A stretch of DNA of 16,288 nucleotides from NCBI GenBank assembly GCA_022360235.1, contig JAKSDE010000153.1:1-16288 (forward strand), in the 5' to 3' direction. Position 1 is the stretch's first letter. Every line of letters begins with the position of its first letter. Below the pieces are notes generated by a model. That model was not told where the DNA came from. It did no database searches and saw only the letters and a program-made list of their open reading frames with translations. The DNA comes from Cytophagales bacterium (GTDB lineage: Bacteria; Bacteroidota; Bacteroidia; Cytophagales; Amoebophilaceae). Below, piece after piece: positions 7,396 through 14,878 of the stretch. Position numbers and translations under genes: made by a program.

Positions 7396-8115
7396 ATGAA
7401 CTTTGTAGTCGATTTAGGCAACACCTATGCCAAGGTTGGTATTTTTGAGAGGACACATTTGGTTGATCATCAAGATAAGCTAACCCAAGAGGAGCTAGTG
7501 CATTTTATCAACCAAGAAAAGCCCTCCCATTTGTTGGTCAGTAGTGTTAATCACAACACAAAAGATATTCTTACACAACTCAATAAAGAGATTCACGCTA
7601 TTGAATTAACCTACCAAACCCCGATGCCCATCCAGCTTCAATACCAAACTCCTGAAACACTAGGAGTAGATAGAATAGCTGCTGCTGTGGGAGCCTACCA
7701 ATTAGCACCTGGCAAAAATTGTTTAGCGATCGACATGGGCACATGCATTACCTATGATTTTATCGATGCAGCAGCTAATTATCAGGGAGGGGGAATTTCT
7801 CCCGGCTTATCGCTCCGTTTAAAATCTCTGTACTACCATACAGCATGGTTACCGTTGGTAGAAATCAATCCTGAGACGCCCCTTCTAGGCAGAAGTACCC
7901 AAGCATCTATTCAAAGTGGTGTGTTCTGCGGCACACTTGCTGAGATAGAAGAAATAGCCAGCAAGTATAGCAAACGTTATCAAAACCTACAGGTGATCGT
8001 CTGCGGAGGTGATGCAAACCTCTTTAAAAATAAGCTTAAAATACCTGCGTTGATTGTCGCAGAACTCGTATTAATAGGCTTGAATACCATACTAAATCAT
8101 AATGTTGAGATATAG
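7396..8115 (+). CDS. coaX: Type III pantothenate kinase
   Basis: Phosphorylates pantothenate, the first step of coenzyme A synthesis. It belongs to the ASKHA fold and is typically insensitive to CoA feedback and dependent on a monovalent cation. The 239-residue protein has the phosphate loop DLGNT (6-10), the substrate-site motif TLGVDR (88-93, catalytic D92), DMGTCITYD (113-121), GGGISPG (131-137) and the adenosine-side GGDA (204-207). The length is slightly below the typical 245-260 residues but all motifs are present. ATG at 7396 gives the canonical MNFVVDLGNT start. The gene is monocistronic and converges with the M20 amidohydrolase gene. CoA also supplies the phosphopantetheine arm of the acyl carrier protein encoded nearby, but nothing suggests co-regulation. 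Confidence 0.95.
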   Translation: MNFVVDLGNTYAKVGIFERTHLVDHQDKLTQEELVHFINQEKPSHLLVSSVNHNTKDILTQLNKEIHAIELTYQTPMPIQLQYQTPETLGVDRIAAAVGAYQLAPGKNCLAIDMGTCITYDFIDAAANYQGGGISPGLSLRLKSLYYHTAWLPLVEINPETPLLGRSTQASIQSGVFCGTLAEIEEIASKYSKRYQNLQVIVCGGDANLFKNKLKIPALIVAELVLIGLNTILNHNVEI

Positions 8116-8187
8116 CAACATGACAAAACTAATCTGAGTTCTGAGTTCCAGGTTCTTAGTTTTCGAGTTCTGAGTTCTGATGTTGCT
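8114..8187 (+). terminator. Inverted repeat enclosing the coaX 3' heptamer array
   Basis: AGCAACAT (8114-8121, overlapping the coaX stop codon) and ATGTTGCT (8180-8187) are perfect 8-bp inverted partners, and the right arm is followed by TTC. A terminator is a reasonable reading, but the loop is 58 bases long because a heptamer array lies inside it. Confidence 0.35.
8136..8180 (+). repeat. Degenerate heptamer array downstream of coaX
   Basis: The units read GAGTTCT, GAGTTCC, AGGTTCT, TAGTTTT, then one extra base, then GAGTTCT and GAGTTCT. The array lies on the coding strand, 20 bases after the coaX stop codon. It is the same 7-bp family as the array behind rsgA, but partly decayed. Confidence 0.85.
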
Positions 8188-8296
8188 TTCAAAACACATA
8201 AGGTGGCTGAGGCTCCTTTAGGTTAGGCAGATTTGAGCAACCCCATCTCTCACCAGCTATCTTCCCTGTAGTAGCCAAGGGGGTTGATACGGTTCT

Positions 8297-8349
8297 AGAC
8301 TGCTGCAAAGCCTATAAAGAGGGGATGTAACCTAGTTTTGCAACAGTCT
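8297..8349. mobile_element. Short inverted-repeat element, 53 bp
   Basis: The left end AGACTGCTGCAAAGCC and the inverted right end AGACTGTTGCAAAACT agree at 13 of 16 positions around about 20 bases of unique sequence. The shared core CTGnTGCAAA resembles the ends of the element upstream of rsgA. It may be a minimal IS-derived remnant. It lies in the spacer between the convergent coaX and M20 genes and could also act as a transcript hairpin. The remaining 8188-8296 sequence shows nothing I recognise. Confidence 0.4.
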
Positions 8350-8369
8350 CAGTTCAATACAATCCACCT

Positions 8370-8390
8370 AAAACTCGAAACTCAGAACTA
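8370..8390 (-). repeat. Three-unit heptamer array behind the M20 gene
   Basis: On the minus strand the units are TAGTTCT, GAGTTTC and GAGTTTT, followed by AGGT, which is the same terminal sequence (GAGTTTTAGGT) as the array behind rsgA. It begins 21 bases after the M20 gene's stop codon, on that gene's coding strand. Confidence 0.75.
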
Positions 8391-8411
8391 AAAAAATAGC
8401 ACCATCGAGCG

Positions 8412-9614
8412 TTATGAAGGGGTAACTCGTTCGTTTAAAGCCAGCCAAGCCATTAAGCTGCTCCCTAGTACTAATGCATCTTCATCGATATCAAAAGTAG
8501 AAGTATGTGCATACGAGGTAATACCTTTGGCTTCATTACGCGTACCTAATCTATAAAAGCAAGCCTCTATTTTTTGCGCATAATAAGCAAAATCTTCCGT
8601 TCCCATCGAGATAGGCAGTTCAACCACATTTTCTTTTCCTAAGAACGCTATCGCCGCTTGCTTGGCCCGCTGGGTTAGGGCTAGATGATTTTCTAAATGC
8701 GGATACCCCTTGTTAACTATAAACGTACAGTCTCCTCCCATTGCTTTGGCTATACCTTGGGCCATGTGCTTCATCTTTTGCTGCGCTTCTTTACGCCATG
8801 GCTCATCCATGGTTCGAAAAGTACCTACAATTTTTACTTCATCTGGAATGATGTTGCTAGCGCCTTGGCTTATTATTTTGCCAAAAGAAAGTACAGAAGG
8901 TATGATAGGGCTACGATTTCTACTTGTTATTTGTTGTAGGGCTACAATGATATGCGAGGCTATTACGATAGGATCAATAGTCAGGTGAGGAGAAGCAGCA
9001 TGCCCACCTTTTCCCTTCACAGTCACATAAATTTCATCTGAACTTGCCAGGCACCTCCCTTTTACGAAGGTAACTTTACCTGTAGGTAAGAAAGAGGTCA
9101 CGTGTTGGCCCAAAATGCTGATAGGTTTGGGATTTTCTAGCACCCCTTCTTGAATCATTAATGAAGCTCCTCCTGGACTTTTTTCTTCGCCGGGTTGAAA
9201 AATAAGTTTGATCGTTCCCTCAAATTGATCTTTTAATGCATGAAGGATTTTAGCTGTACCGATGAGTGAAGCCGTGTGTGCATCATGGCCACAAGCATGC
9301 ATCACGCCTGCTATTTTAGATTTATAAGGTGTCTCTTTCGTTTCTTGAATGGGTAGCGCATCCATATCTGCTCTCAGGGCAACTACCTTTTTTTCAGGAT
9401 TTTTCCCTTTAATCAATGCAGTTAAGCCTGTTTCCGCAATTCCTTCTTGTACATCAATGTTGAAACTTCTGAGCGTTTTTGCTACAAACTTTGCGGTATT
9501 AAGCTCCTGAAAAGAAAGCTCTGGGTGAGCATGTAAATACCTTCTTATGTTAATAACTGTTTGGCCATTATTGCTCGCAAGCTTCTTGATTGTATCCTTG
9601 ATTGCGTTGTTCAT
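8412..9614 (-). CDS. M20 family amidohydrolase/peptidase
   Basis: A two-metal amidohydrolase of the M20D group (hippurate hydrolase, IAA-amino-acid hydrolase and N-acetyl-diaminopimelate deacetylase relatives) that cleaves N-acyl or amide-linked amino acids. The 400-residue protein has RYLHAHPELSFQE (25-37), ALRADMDALPI (79-89), HACGHDAH (106-113, ligands C108 and H110), PGEE (141-144, E144), H171 and H370. GGHAASPH (203-210) and a dimerisation lid domain (about 190-300) are also present. No signal peptide is seen, so it is probably cytoplasmic. The start at 9614 lies inside the end of the upstream SPOR lipoprotein gene. No later Met is available before essential motifs, so the 47-base overlap appears real and suggests translational coupling. 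Substrate unknown. Confidence 0.93.
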   Translation of the reverse strand: MNNAIKDTIKKLASNNGQTVINIRRYLHAHPELSFQELNTAKFVAKTLRSFNIDVQEGIAETGLTALIKGKNPEKKVVALRADMDALPIQETKETPYKSKIAGVMHACGHDAHTASLIGTAKILHALKDQFEGTIKLIFQPGEEKSPGGASLMIQEGVLENPKPISILGQHVTSFLPTGKVTFVKGRCLASSDEIYVTVKGKGGHAASPHLTIDPIVIASHIIVALQQITSRNRSPIIPSVLSFGKIISQGASNIIPDEVKIVGTFRTMDEPWRKEAQQKMKHMAQGIAKAMGGDCTFIVNKGYPHLENHLALTQRAKQAAIAFLGKENVVELPISMGTEDFAYYAQKIEACFYRLGTRNEAKGITSYAHTSTFDIDEDALVLGSSLMAWLALNERVTPS

Positions 9615-10140
9615 TGTTTATACTATTGGGTTCATTAGGAAAATAAGCCGGCCTAATAATAGCATTAGGTAGCAACTTTTTAATCTCAGCATACATGCTA
9701 TAAGCTTCTAGTTTATCCAAAAACCTTCCCCACCTTACTAGATAATTAGGCCGTTCATAGTACATTTCAGGTCTGGCAGAAGGATAGTGTGTATACAGTT
9801 TGTTCTTGGCCGCTAATGCCATCGTTCTGCTACTTCCTGCATACACTTGAATGGTATAGCCTTGAATATACTCAACTTGCTTATTTTTTAGCTGTATACT
9901 GTCTAACAAAGCATCAAGTTGCGAAGTAATAGCATAGTTAGAATTAACTTGATTCGGTCTTTTCCCCTTTTTTTTTTCAGTAGTCGATGGCGTAGCTGTT
10001 TCTTTCGTATTTTCAAATTTCATTCTATGAGACGAAAGGTCTTCGCTATAGGTTTTCTGCTTTGATTTTTTAGCCTGAAGGCTCATTGCACAAGAGGTAA
10101 TGGTTATAAGCCAGCATAGCAATAGCATAACTTTTTTCAT
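9568..10140 (-). CDS. SPOR-domain lipoprotein
   Basis: A predicted envelope lipoprotein. Starting at 10140, it has a basic N terminus, a hydrophobic segment and a lipobox-like ITSC with C17 as the lipidated residue. A polar, lysine- and threonine-rich linker follows (about 20-70). A C-terminal SPOR-like domain (about 92-164) begins GYTIQVYAGSSR and contains YLVRWGRFLDKLEAYSMYAE. SPOR domains bind denuded septal peptidoglycan, so a role in division or wall maintenance is plausible but not shown. Twelve in-frame codons lie upstream, but ATG at 10140 places the signal peptide correctly. The last 16 codons overlap the start of the M20 gene. The glutamine- and asparagine-rich tail (166-190) lies beyond the domain. 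Total length is 190 residues. Confidence 0.85.
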   Translation of the reverse strand: MKKVMLLLCWLITITSCAMSLQAKKSKQKTYSEDLSSHRMKFENTKETATPSTTEKKKGKRPNQVNSNYAITSQLDALLDSIQLKNKQVEYIQGYTIQVYAGSSRTMALAAKNKLYTHYPSARPEMYYERPNYLVRWGRFLDKLEAYSMYAEIKKLLPNAIIRPAYFPNEPNSINNEQRNQGYNQEACEQ

Positions 10141-10291
10141 TCCACTCAACTTATCTATCTTAAATAAATAACACACTTTAGGCGGAGAGGTTTCTTTAAC
10201 TTTTGTCTAGCTATCTAAATAGGGGCTCAAATCTAAAGGATTTTGTAAGCCTAGGCAACTATTTTAGTGCGTACCCTCTGAATAATTCTCT

Positions 10292-10936
10292 CTACTGCTT
10301 ATTTTTTTCAAAGTAGCGGCAAAAAGAAGTAAGTGGACAAACTTCACACTTGGGTTTGCGCGCGATGCAAATATATCTGCCATGTAAAATTAACCAATGG
10401 TGAGCTTTAGGAATATACTTTTTAGGAAGGTATTTGACCAACTGTTGTTCCACAGCAAGGGGAGTATTAGCATGTTGATTTACCAGGCCTAGTCGTTTAG
10501 CAACTCTAAATACATGGGTATCTACTGCCATGGTAGGGTGATTATAAAGTACAGAAGCAAGCACATGTGCCGTTTTTCTTCCTACACCAGGAAGCTTCTG
10601 CAAGTCTGCTACCTGATTGGGAAGCCTTCCATCAAAATCTTCCACAAGCATTTTAGCCATATTAATAAGGTGTTTCGTTTTATTATTGGGGTAAGAGACA
10701 CTTTTAATATAGGGGAATACCTCCTCAAAATCGCTAGATGCTAAATGTTGGGGCGTAGGAAAAGCCTCAAATAGCGTAGGGGTCACCTTATTTACCCGTT
10801 TGTCTGTACATTGTGCACTCAGCATTACAGCAATGAGTAGTTGAAAAGGGTTGTCATACAGCAACTCAGTTTCAGGTTCAGGCTGATGCTGGGTAAAATG
10901 TGCTAGGAAAGCCTTATAGCGTTCTCTTCTTTGCAT
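10292..10936 (-). CDS. nth: Endonuclease III (DNA glycosylase/AP lyase)
   Basis: Removes oxidised pyrimidines from DNA and cleaves the resulting abasic site by beta-elimination in base excision repair. The 214-residue protein has the helix-hairpin-helix LPGVGRKTA (115-123) with catalytic lysine K121, and the catalytic aspartate D139 in AVDTHVFRV. A C-terminal [4Fe-4S] cluster motif is complete, with C190, C197, C200 and C206 in the spacing C-x6-C-x2-C-x5-C. Length and order are standard. Spacers of 90 bases upstream and 151 bases downstream separate it from its neighbours, so it may be transcribed alone. Confidence 0.96.
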   Translation of the reverse strand: MQRRERYKAFLAHFTQHQPEPETELLYDNPFQLLIAVMLSAQCTDKRVNKVTPTLFEAFPTPQHLASSDFEEVFPYIKSVSYPNNKTKHLINMAKMLVEDFDGRLPNQVADLQKLPGVGRKTAHVLASVLYNHPTMAVDTHVFRVAKRLGLVNQHANTPLAVEQQLVKYLPKKYIPKAHHWLILHGRYICIARKPKCEVCPLTSFCRYFEKNKQ

Positions 10937-11026
10937 AGAAGGTTTTATGGTTTTGTCGGACTAAATGAAAGCGTTTTTTGCAAGAAATCCCTTGTTCTTA
11001 TCTCAAAGTAGCAAAACTAAATTTAA

Positions 11027-11749
11027 TCATACCGTTCCATACAATAAAAAAACAGCGGGCAGTTTATACAGATTAGGCTTATTTCTTTGCCATTCCTGAA
11101 TAGGCTTCGTCTTAACCCATCCATCTTTACTCGTCATATTTTTGCCTATACATAGTAAGGTGTGCGGCTGGCATATGCTTAGCAGCACTTCTAAAAGTGT
11201 TTGATTTCGATAAGGCGTTTCAATAAAGATTTGCGTTTGTTTTAGTCGCCAAGCTGTATTTTCCAGCTTTTTAATCACCTGCTTTCTCTCCTCCTTGTTA
11301 ACAGGAAGGTAACCATGGAAAGCAAAGGACTGGCCATTAAAACCAGCAGCCATGAGCGCCAATAAGATAGCAGAGGGGCCTACTAAGGGAATCACTTCAA
11401 TGTGATGTTGATGGGCGTATTGCACAGCTAGTGCACCTGGATCAGCAATGCCAGGGCAGCCTGACTCTGTTAGTATACCCCCATCTATCCCTTGAAAAAT
11501 GGGTTGGAGATACGTTACTACTTGGGATGCTTGCGTATGCTTATCTAAACAGACAAATTTCAGTTGAGCGATAGGTTGGGGATGACCTAGTGTTCGGAGA
11601 TATCTTCTAGCTGTACGTATATTTTCTGCTAAAAAATAGTCTAGTCCTTGGATAATTGTCTTTACATAAGCAGGTATCACTTCACCTTGTGTGTTTGCTG
11701 CGATAGGGAGGGGAATGAGGTAGATTTTACCTGGTCTAGCTGCACACAT
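11027..11749 (-). CDS. RsmI-like SAM-dependent methyltransferase (tetrapyrrole methylase fold)
   Basis: A protein of 240 residues with the tetrapyrrole-methylase fold also used by 16S rRNA methyltransferase RsmI. The family marks are GKIYLIPLPI at the N terminus, LTESGCPGIADPGA (93-106, where RsmI has a DAGTPGISDPG-type motif), LVGPSAILLALMAAGF (121-136) and FHGYLP (143-148), then the conserved ERKQVIKKLE segment. It diverges enough from true RsmI that it is more likely the second, RsmI-like paralogue found in Bacteroidota, so I give no gene symbol. An rRNA 2'-O-ribose substrate is inference. It lies 2 bases after rpiB in the tatC-rpiB operon and is probably co-translated. Confidence 0.85.
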   Translation of the reverse strand: MCAARPGKIYLIPLPIAANTQGEVIPAYVKTIIQGLDYFLAENIRTARRYLRTLGHPQPIAQLKFVCLDKHTQASQVVTYLQPIFQGIDGGILTESGCPGIADPGALAVQYAHQHHIEVIPLVGPSAILLALMAAGFNGQSFAFHGYLPVNKEERKQVIKKLENTAWRLKQTQIFIETPYRNQTLLEVLLSICQPHTLLCIGKNMTSKDGWVKTKPIQEWQRNKPNLYKLPAVFLLYGTV

Positions 11750-11751
11750 AC

Positions 11752-12186
11752 TTAGCAGTTAATCTTTGCGACCCTTTTCGTATGCCGTTCACCTAGAAAA
11801 GTGGTATTTAAAAATATTGCTACCATTTTTTCTGCTAGTTTGTAAGCTACAAAGCGAGCCGGTAGGCACAAAATATTAGCGTTATTGTGTTGGCGTGCTA
11901 AAGTAGCTAGTTCCTCATTCCAGCAAAGTGCTGCGCGAATATCATGATGTTTATTCGCTGCCATGGCTACTCCATTGCCACTTCCACAGGCTAAGATGCC
12001 ATAGTTATACTCATTCTTACGCACTGCTTCAGCGACAGGATGGACAAAGTCAGGATAGTCAACAGACGTATCAGAGAAAGTACCAAAATCTTTTATTACA
12101 AACTCCTGCGCTTGCAATTTCTTGATCAGTTTTTCTTTCAAATAAAACCCTACATGATCTCCTCCCACCGCAATCTTGATAGTCAT
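11752..12186 (-). CDS. rpiB: Ribose-5-phosphate isomerase B
   Basis: Interconverts ribose 5-phosphate and ribulose 5-phosphate in the non-oxidative pentose phosphate pathway. The 144-residue protein has GGDHVGF (8-14; D10 and H11 contact substrate), SVDYPDF (41-47), the catalytic cysteine C67 in ACGSGNGVAMAANK and the conserved HNNANILCLPAR (100-111). RpiB often begins with SDHAG, so GGDHVG is a minor variant. The LacA/LacB galactose-6-phosphate isomerases share the fold, but context and motif favour RpiB. It starts 3 bases after the tatC stop and ends 2 bases before the methyltransferase gene, indicating one operon. Confidence 0.95.
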   Translation of the reverse strand: MTIKIAVGGDHVGFYLKEKLIKKLQAQEFVIKDFGTFSDTSVDYPDFVHPVAEAVRKNEYNYGILACGSGNGVAMAANKHHDIRAALCWNEELATLARQHNNANILCLPARFVAYKLAEKMVAIFLNTTFLGERHTKRVAKINC

Positions 12187-12189
12187 ACG

Positions 12190-12996
12190 CTAGATACGCT
12201 TTTCTCTATTAATTACAAATTGTGCTATAAAAATACTGAACTCATAAAGCAAAACCAAGGGGATAGCAATAAGCAACTGACTCATGACATCGGGCGGCGT
12301 TATAATGGCCGATAAAGTGAATATAACTATAATAGCATGTCTTCGGTAAGTACGCATAAGCGAGGGCTTCGCAATGCCCACCTTTGCTAAAAAATAGACA
12401 GCCATAGGAAGTTGAAACATGAAAGCACAAGCTAACACTAAAGTAGCAAGGGTAGATACATAAGAAATAATATCAAACTCATTTAAAATACGAGGATCAA
12501 GTTGATAGCTAGCCAGAAAGTTGATAGCCAAGGGAACAATGATATAGTAACCAAAAAGAACACCCAGTAGAAATAAGCAACTTACAACAAAGGTCGTGCC
12601 ATGGACTGCACTTCTCTCCCTAGCATATAGCCCAGGCTTGATAAATTGCCATAGCTCCCAGAAGGCATACGGGAAAGCGCCTATCAAGCCTAACACTAGT
12701 GAGGAAGTAAGGTGCATCGTAAACTGACCTGTCATTTGCCTACTTTGGAGGGTAAAAGGTAAGTGCTCGATACATAGAGCAGGTGCATTGACGCATTCCC
12801 CCAGCTTGCAAAGCATCCGATACGTCCAGAAGTCAGGTCGCGATGGCCCCAAGATAATGGTATGAAAAACAAATTCCTTCGATAAAAAAGCAATAATAGC
12901 AAAAACAAAAATAGCGACTAAAGAACGAATGATACGCCACCGGAGTTCTTCCAGGTGTTCTAGAAAGGGCATTTGCTTTTCGTCACGACTAGGCAC
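12190..12996 (-). CDS. tatC: Sec-independent protein translocase TatC
   Basis: The multi-spanning receptor of the twin-arginine translocase, which exports folded proteins across the inner membrane. The 268-residue protein has the cytoplasmic N-terminal motif FLEHLEELRWR (11-21), then about six membrane segments (near 22-40, 96-116, 131-160, 176-200, 218-235, 240-262). The conserved FWELWQFIKPGLYARER (112-128) includes the signal-binding glutamate E114. TPPDVMSQ (233-240) precedes the last segments. The start is GTG at 12996, or ATG at 12972 eight codons later; the GTG is preferred because family members carry a few residues before FLEHLEELR. The first periplasmic loop (about 41-95) is longer than in E. 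coli and contains three cysteines. No tatA or tatB lies in this window. It leads the tatC-rpiB-methyltransferase operon. Confidence 0.95.
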   Translation of the reverse strand: MPSRDEKQMPFLEHLEELRWRIIRSLVAIFVFAIIAFLSKEFVFHTIILGPSRPDFWTYRMLCKLGECVNAPALCIEHLPFTLQSRQMTGQFTMHLTSSLVLGLIGAFPYAFWELWQFIKPGLYARERSAVHGTTFVVSCLFLLGVLFGYYIIVPLAINFLASYQLDPRILNEFDIISYVSTLATLVLACAFMFQLPMAVYFLAKVGIAKPSLMRTYRRHAIIVIFTLSAIITPPDVMSQLLIAIPLVLLYEFSIFIAQFVINREKRI

Positions 12997-13260
12997 AATG
13001 GATAGCTTTTGTCTTTAACGTATTGGATTAACTTACACTGTGGAAGCCTATCCCCCTCTTTGTGTAAGTAACGCAAGCCAACAAGATAAGGGGAGATAAA
13101 CATGTTCTATCAAAAGAAAGAGCTAAGTTAGCGTTAAAAGACCTTGTTCATCAATGAGGGGTAGAACTTGTTACGCAATATACTGCTTTGTAGATGATTT
13201 TCTAAAAATGTCAATAAAAAAGTTGAATCTACGTGAAAATGACCTAGGCTGCAAGCATCA

Positions 13261-14544
13261 CTACGGCTGCTCTGCAACATACAAAGGAAAATTTTCCATC
13301 CATGTGTTTACTTCTTGCTTTACTGCTTTGATAACTTTCTCTTCATCATGATTCATCAAAACTCGATCGATGAGGTCAACGATTTTTACCATATCGCTTT
13401 CTTTCATACCCCGTGTAGTGACAGCGGCTGTGCCAAGGCGTATACCTGAGGTTACGAAGGGTGACTTGTCATCAAACGGCACCATATTTTTGTTGATAGT
13501 AATGTCTGCTTTGATGAGGGTATCTTCTGCCAATTTTCCTGTTAGGTGTTTATTTCTTAGATCAATCAATATAAGATGGTTGTCGGTACCGTCAGCTACT
13601 ACTTTGTAACCACTATCCATAAAGGCTTGGGCCATCTGGCGTGCATTCTTCTGTACTTGTACGACGTACGCGAAATACGCTTCGCTAAGTGCTTCCTGAA
13701 AAGCTACCGCTTTCGCTGCGATGATATGTTCTAGCGGTCCTCCCTGGGTGCCAGGAAAGACACCCCCATCTAAGATAGCAGACATTCTCTTTCGTGATCC
13801 TTGAGGCGTTTTAACTCCCCAGGGATTGTCAAAATCTTCGCCCATCAAGATCATGCCACCGCGAGGGCCACGAAGTGTTTTGTGCGTCGTAGTCGTCACA
13901 AAATGACAGTGGGGTAGTGGATCATTCAATAAACCTCGGGCAATCAGCCCAGCAGGATGTGCGATATCTGCCATTAACCATGCTCCTACGCTATCAGCAA
14001 TAGCTCTGAGTCGTTTATAATCCCAGTCGCGACTATAGGCCGAGGCTCCACCAATGATAAGTTTAGGTTTTTCTTTGTGGGCTATTTTTTCTACTTCATT
14101 CCAATCAATGCGTCCTGTTTCTTTATTGACCCGATAAAAGGAAGTCTGGTACAACTTTCCAGAGAAATTTACGGACGATCCATGGGTAAGGTGCCCTCCA
14201 TGGGATAGATCAAAGCCTAGAATTTTATCGCCTGGCTTTAACACAGCGAGCATCACAGCCGCATTGGCCTGTGCTCCTGAATGAGGTTGTACATTCGCCC
14301 ACGTTGCATTAAACAGTTGTTTAGCCCGCTCAATGGCTAATGTTTCAATAGCATCTACCACTTCACAGCCTCCATAGTACCTTTTGCCTGGTAGCCCTTC
14401 AGCATATTTGTTGGTAAGCACACTCCCCATGGCTTCCAGCACCTGTTTAGAAGTAAAGTTTTCAGAAGCTATCAACTCCAGTCCTCTTTCTTGGCGTTGA
14501 TTTTCTCTTGCTATTAAGTTGAATACTACCGTGTCTCGCTGCAT
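13261..14544 (-). CDS. glyA: Serine hydroxymethyltransferase
   Basis: A PLP enzyme that converts serine and tetrahydrofolate to glycine and 5,10-methylene-tetrahydrofolate, the main one-carbon source for thymidylate, purines and methionine. The 427-residue protein has the PLP Schiff-base lysine K222 in [14 protein letters not shown], the cofactor-contacting D193 and H196 in [16 protein letters not shown] (24-30), [14 protein letters not shown] (46-59) and HSGAQAN (88-94). Length is normal. ATG at 14544 gives the standard start. It is followed by a 264-base spacer before tatC, so it is probably a separate unit. No glycine riboswitch or other leader structure is evident upstream. Confidence 0.97.
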   Translation of the reverse strand: MQRDTVVFNLIARENQRQERGLELIASENFTSKQVLEAMGSVLTNKYAEGLPGKRYYGGCEVVDAIETLAIERAKQLFNATWANVQPHSGAQANAAVMLAVLKPGDKILGFDLSHGGHLTHGSSVNFSGKLYQTSFYRVNKETGRIDWNEVEKIAHKEKPKLIIGGASAYSRDWDYKRLRAIADSVGAWLMADIAHPAGLIARGLLNDPLPHCHFVTTTTHKTLRGPRGGMILMGEDFDNPWGVKTPQGSRKRMSAILDGGVFPGTQGGPLEHIIAAKAVAFQEALSEAYFAYVVQVQKNARQMAQAFMDSGYKVVADGTDNHLILIDLRNKHLTGKLAEDTLIKADITINKNMVPFDDKSPFVTSGIRLGTAAVTTRGMKESDMVKIVDLIDRVLMNHDEEKVIKAVKQEVNTWMENFPLYVAEQP

Positions 14545-14878
14545 AAAAATAACTGGTTTTACGGATGAAGGGAGCAGAAACTACAAAATTAAAAAATCTG
14601 GTTCATCTAGCCTTGCTCCTCTAAAGCTTTTCTTCCTTGTCATAGCAGCCTATCTCAGCGGTAAGTTTGCTACCTGCTTTCTTTTTTAGCTCGTCAATTT
14701 CAACCCCCTCTTTTGTGCTACTAAATATGGGACAACGAAACTTTTATAAGTGCTGTACGTAAGATAATAAATAGGAATATTAATATCTATCCTAGAAAAT
14801 AAATTATATTATATATACTTAATGCTATTTAATTTAATAGCAAAGTTTTATAATTATTTTTATTTAAAATTATTAATA
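14545..14878. other. Divergent spacer between glyA and the coiled-coil lipoprotein
   Basis: No gene is seen. The glyA-proximal half contains a -7-like box. The half next to the lipoprotein (about 14760-14878) is almost entirely A and T and holds a perfect 7-bp inverted repeat, TGCTATT (14823-14829) and AATAGCA (14836-14842), with a 6-base loop. That could be an operator or a leader hairpin. No convincing TTTG/TAnnTTTG pair is visible on the plus strand. Confidence 0.4.
14584..14591 (-). promoter_or_regulatory. Possible -7 element for glyA
   Basis: TAATTTTG on the minus strand matches TAnnTTTG exactly and ends 39 bases before the glyA ATG. No TTTG box is present at the expected upstream distance, so the call rests on one motif. 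Confidence 0.3.

Noticed and set aside
12967..13103. Minus-strand frame beginning MFISPYLVGLRYLHKEG upstream of tatC
   Set aside because: Short, overlaps the tatC start in another frame and has no recognisable family; most likely chance.
13154..13351. Plus-strand 65-codon frame overlapping the glyA 3' end
   Set aside because: A shadow of glyA on the opposite strand with no supporting features.
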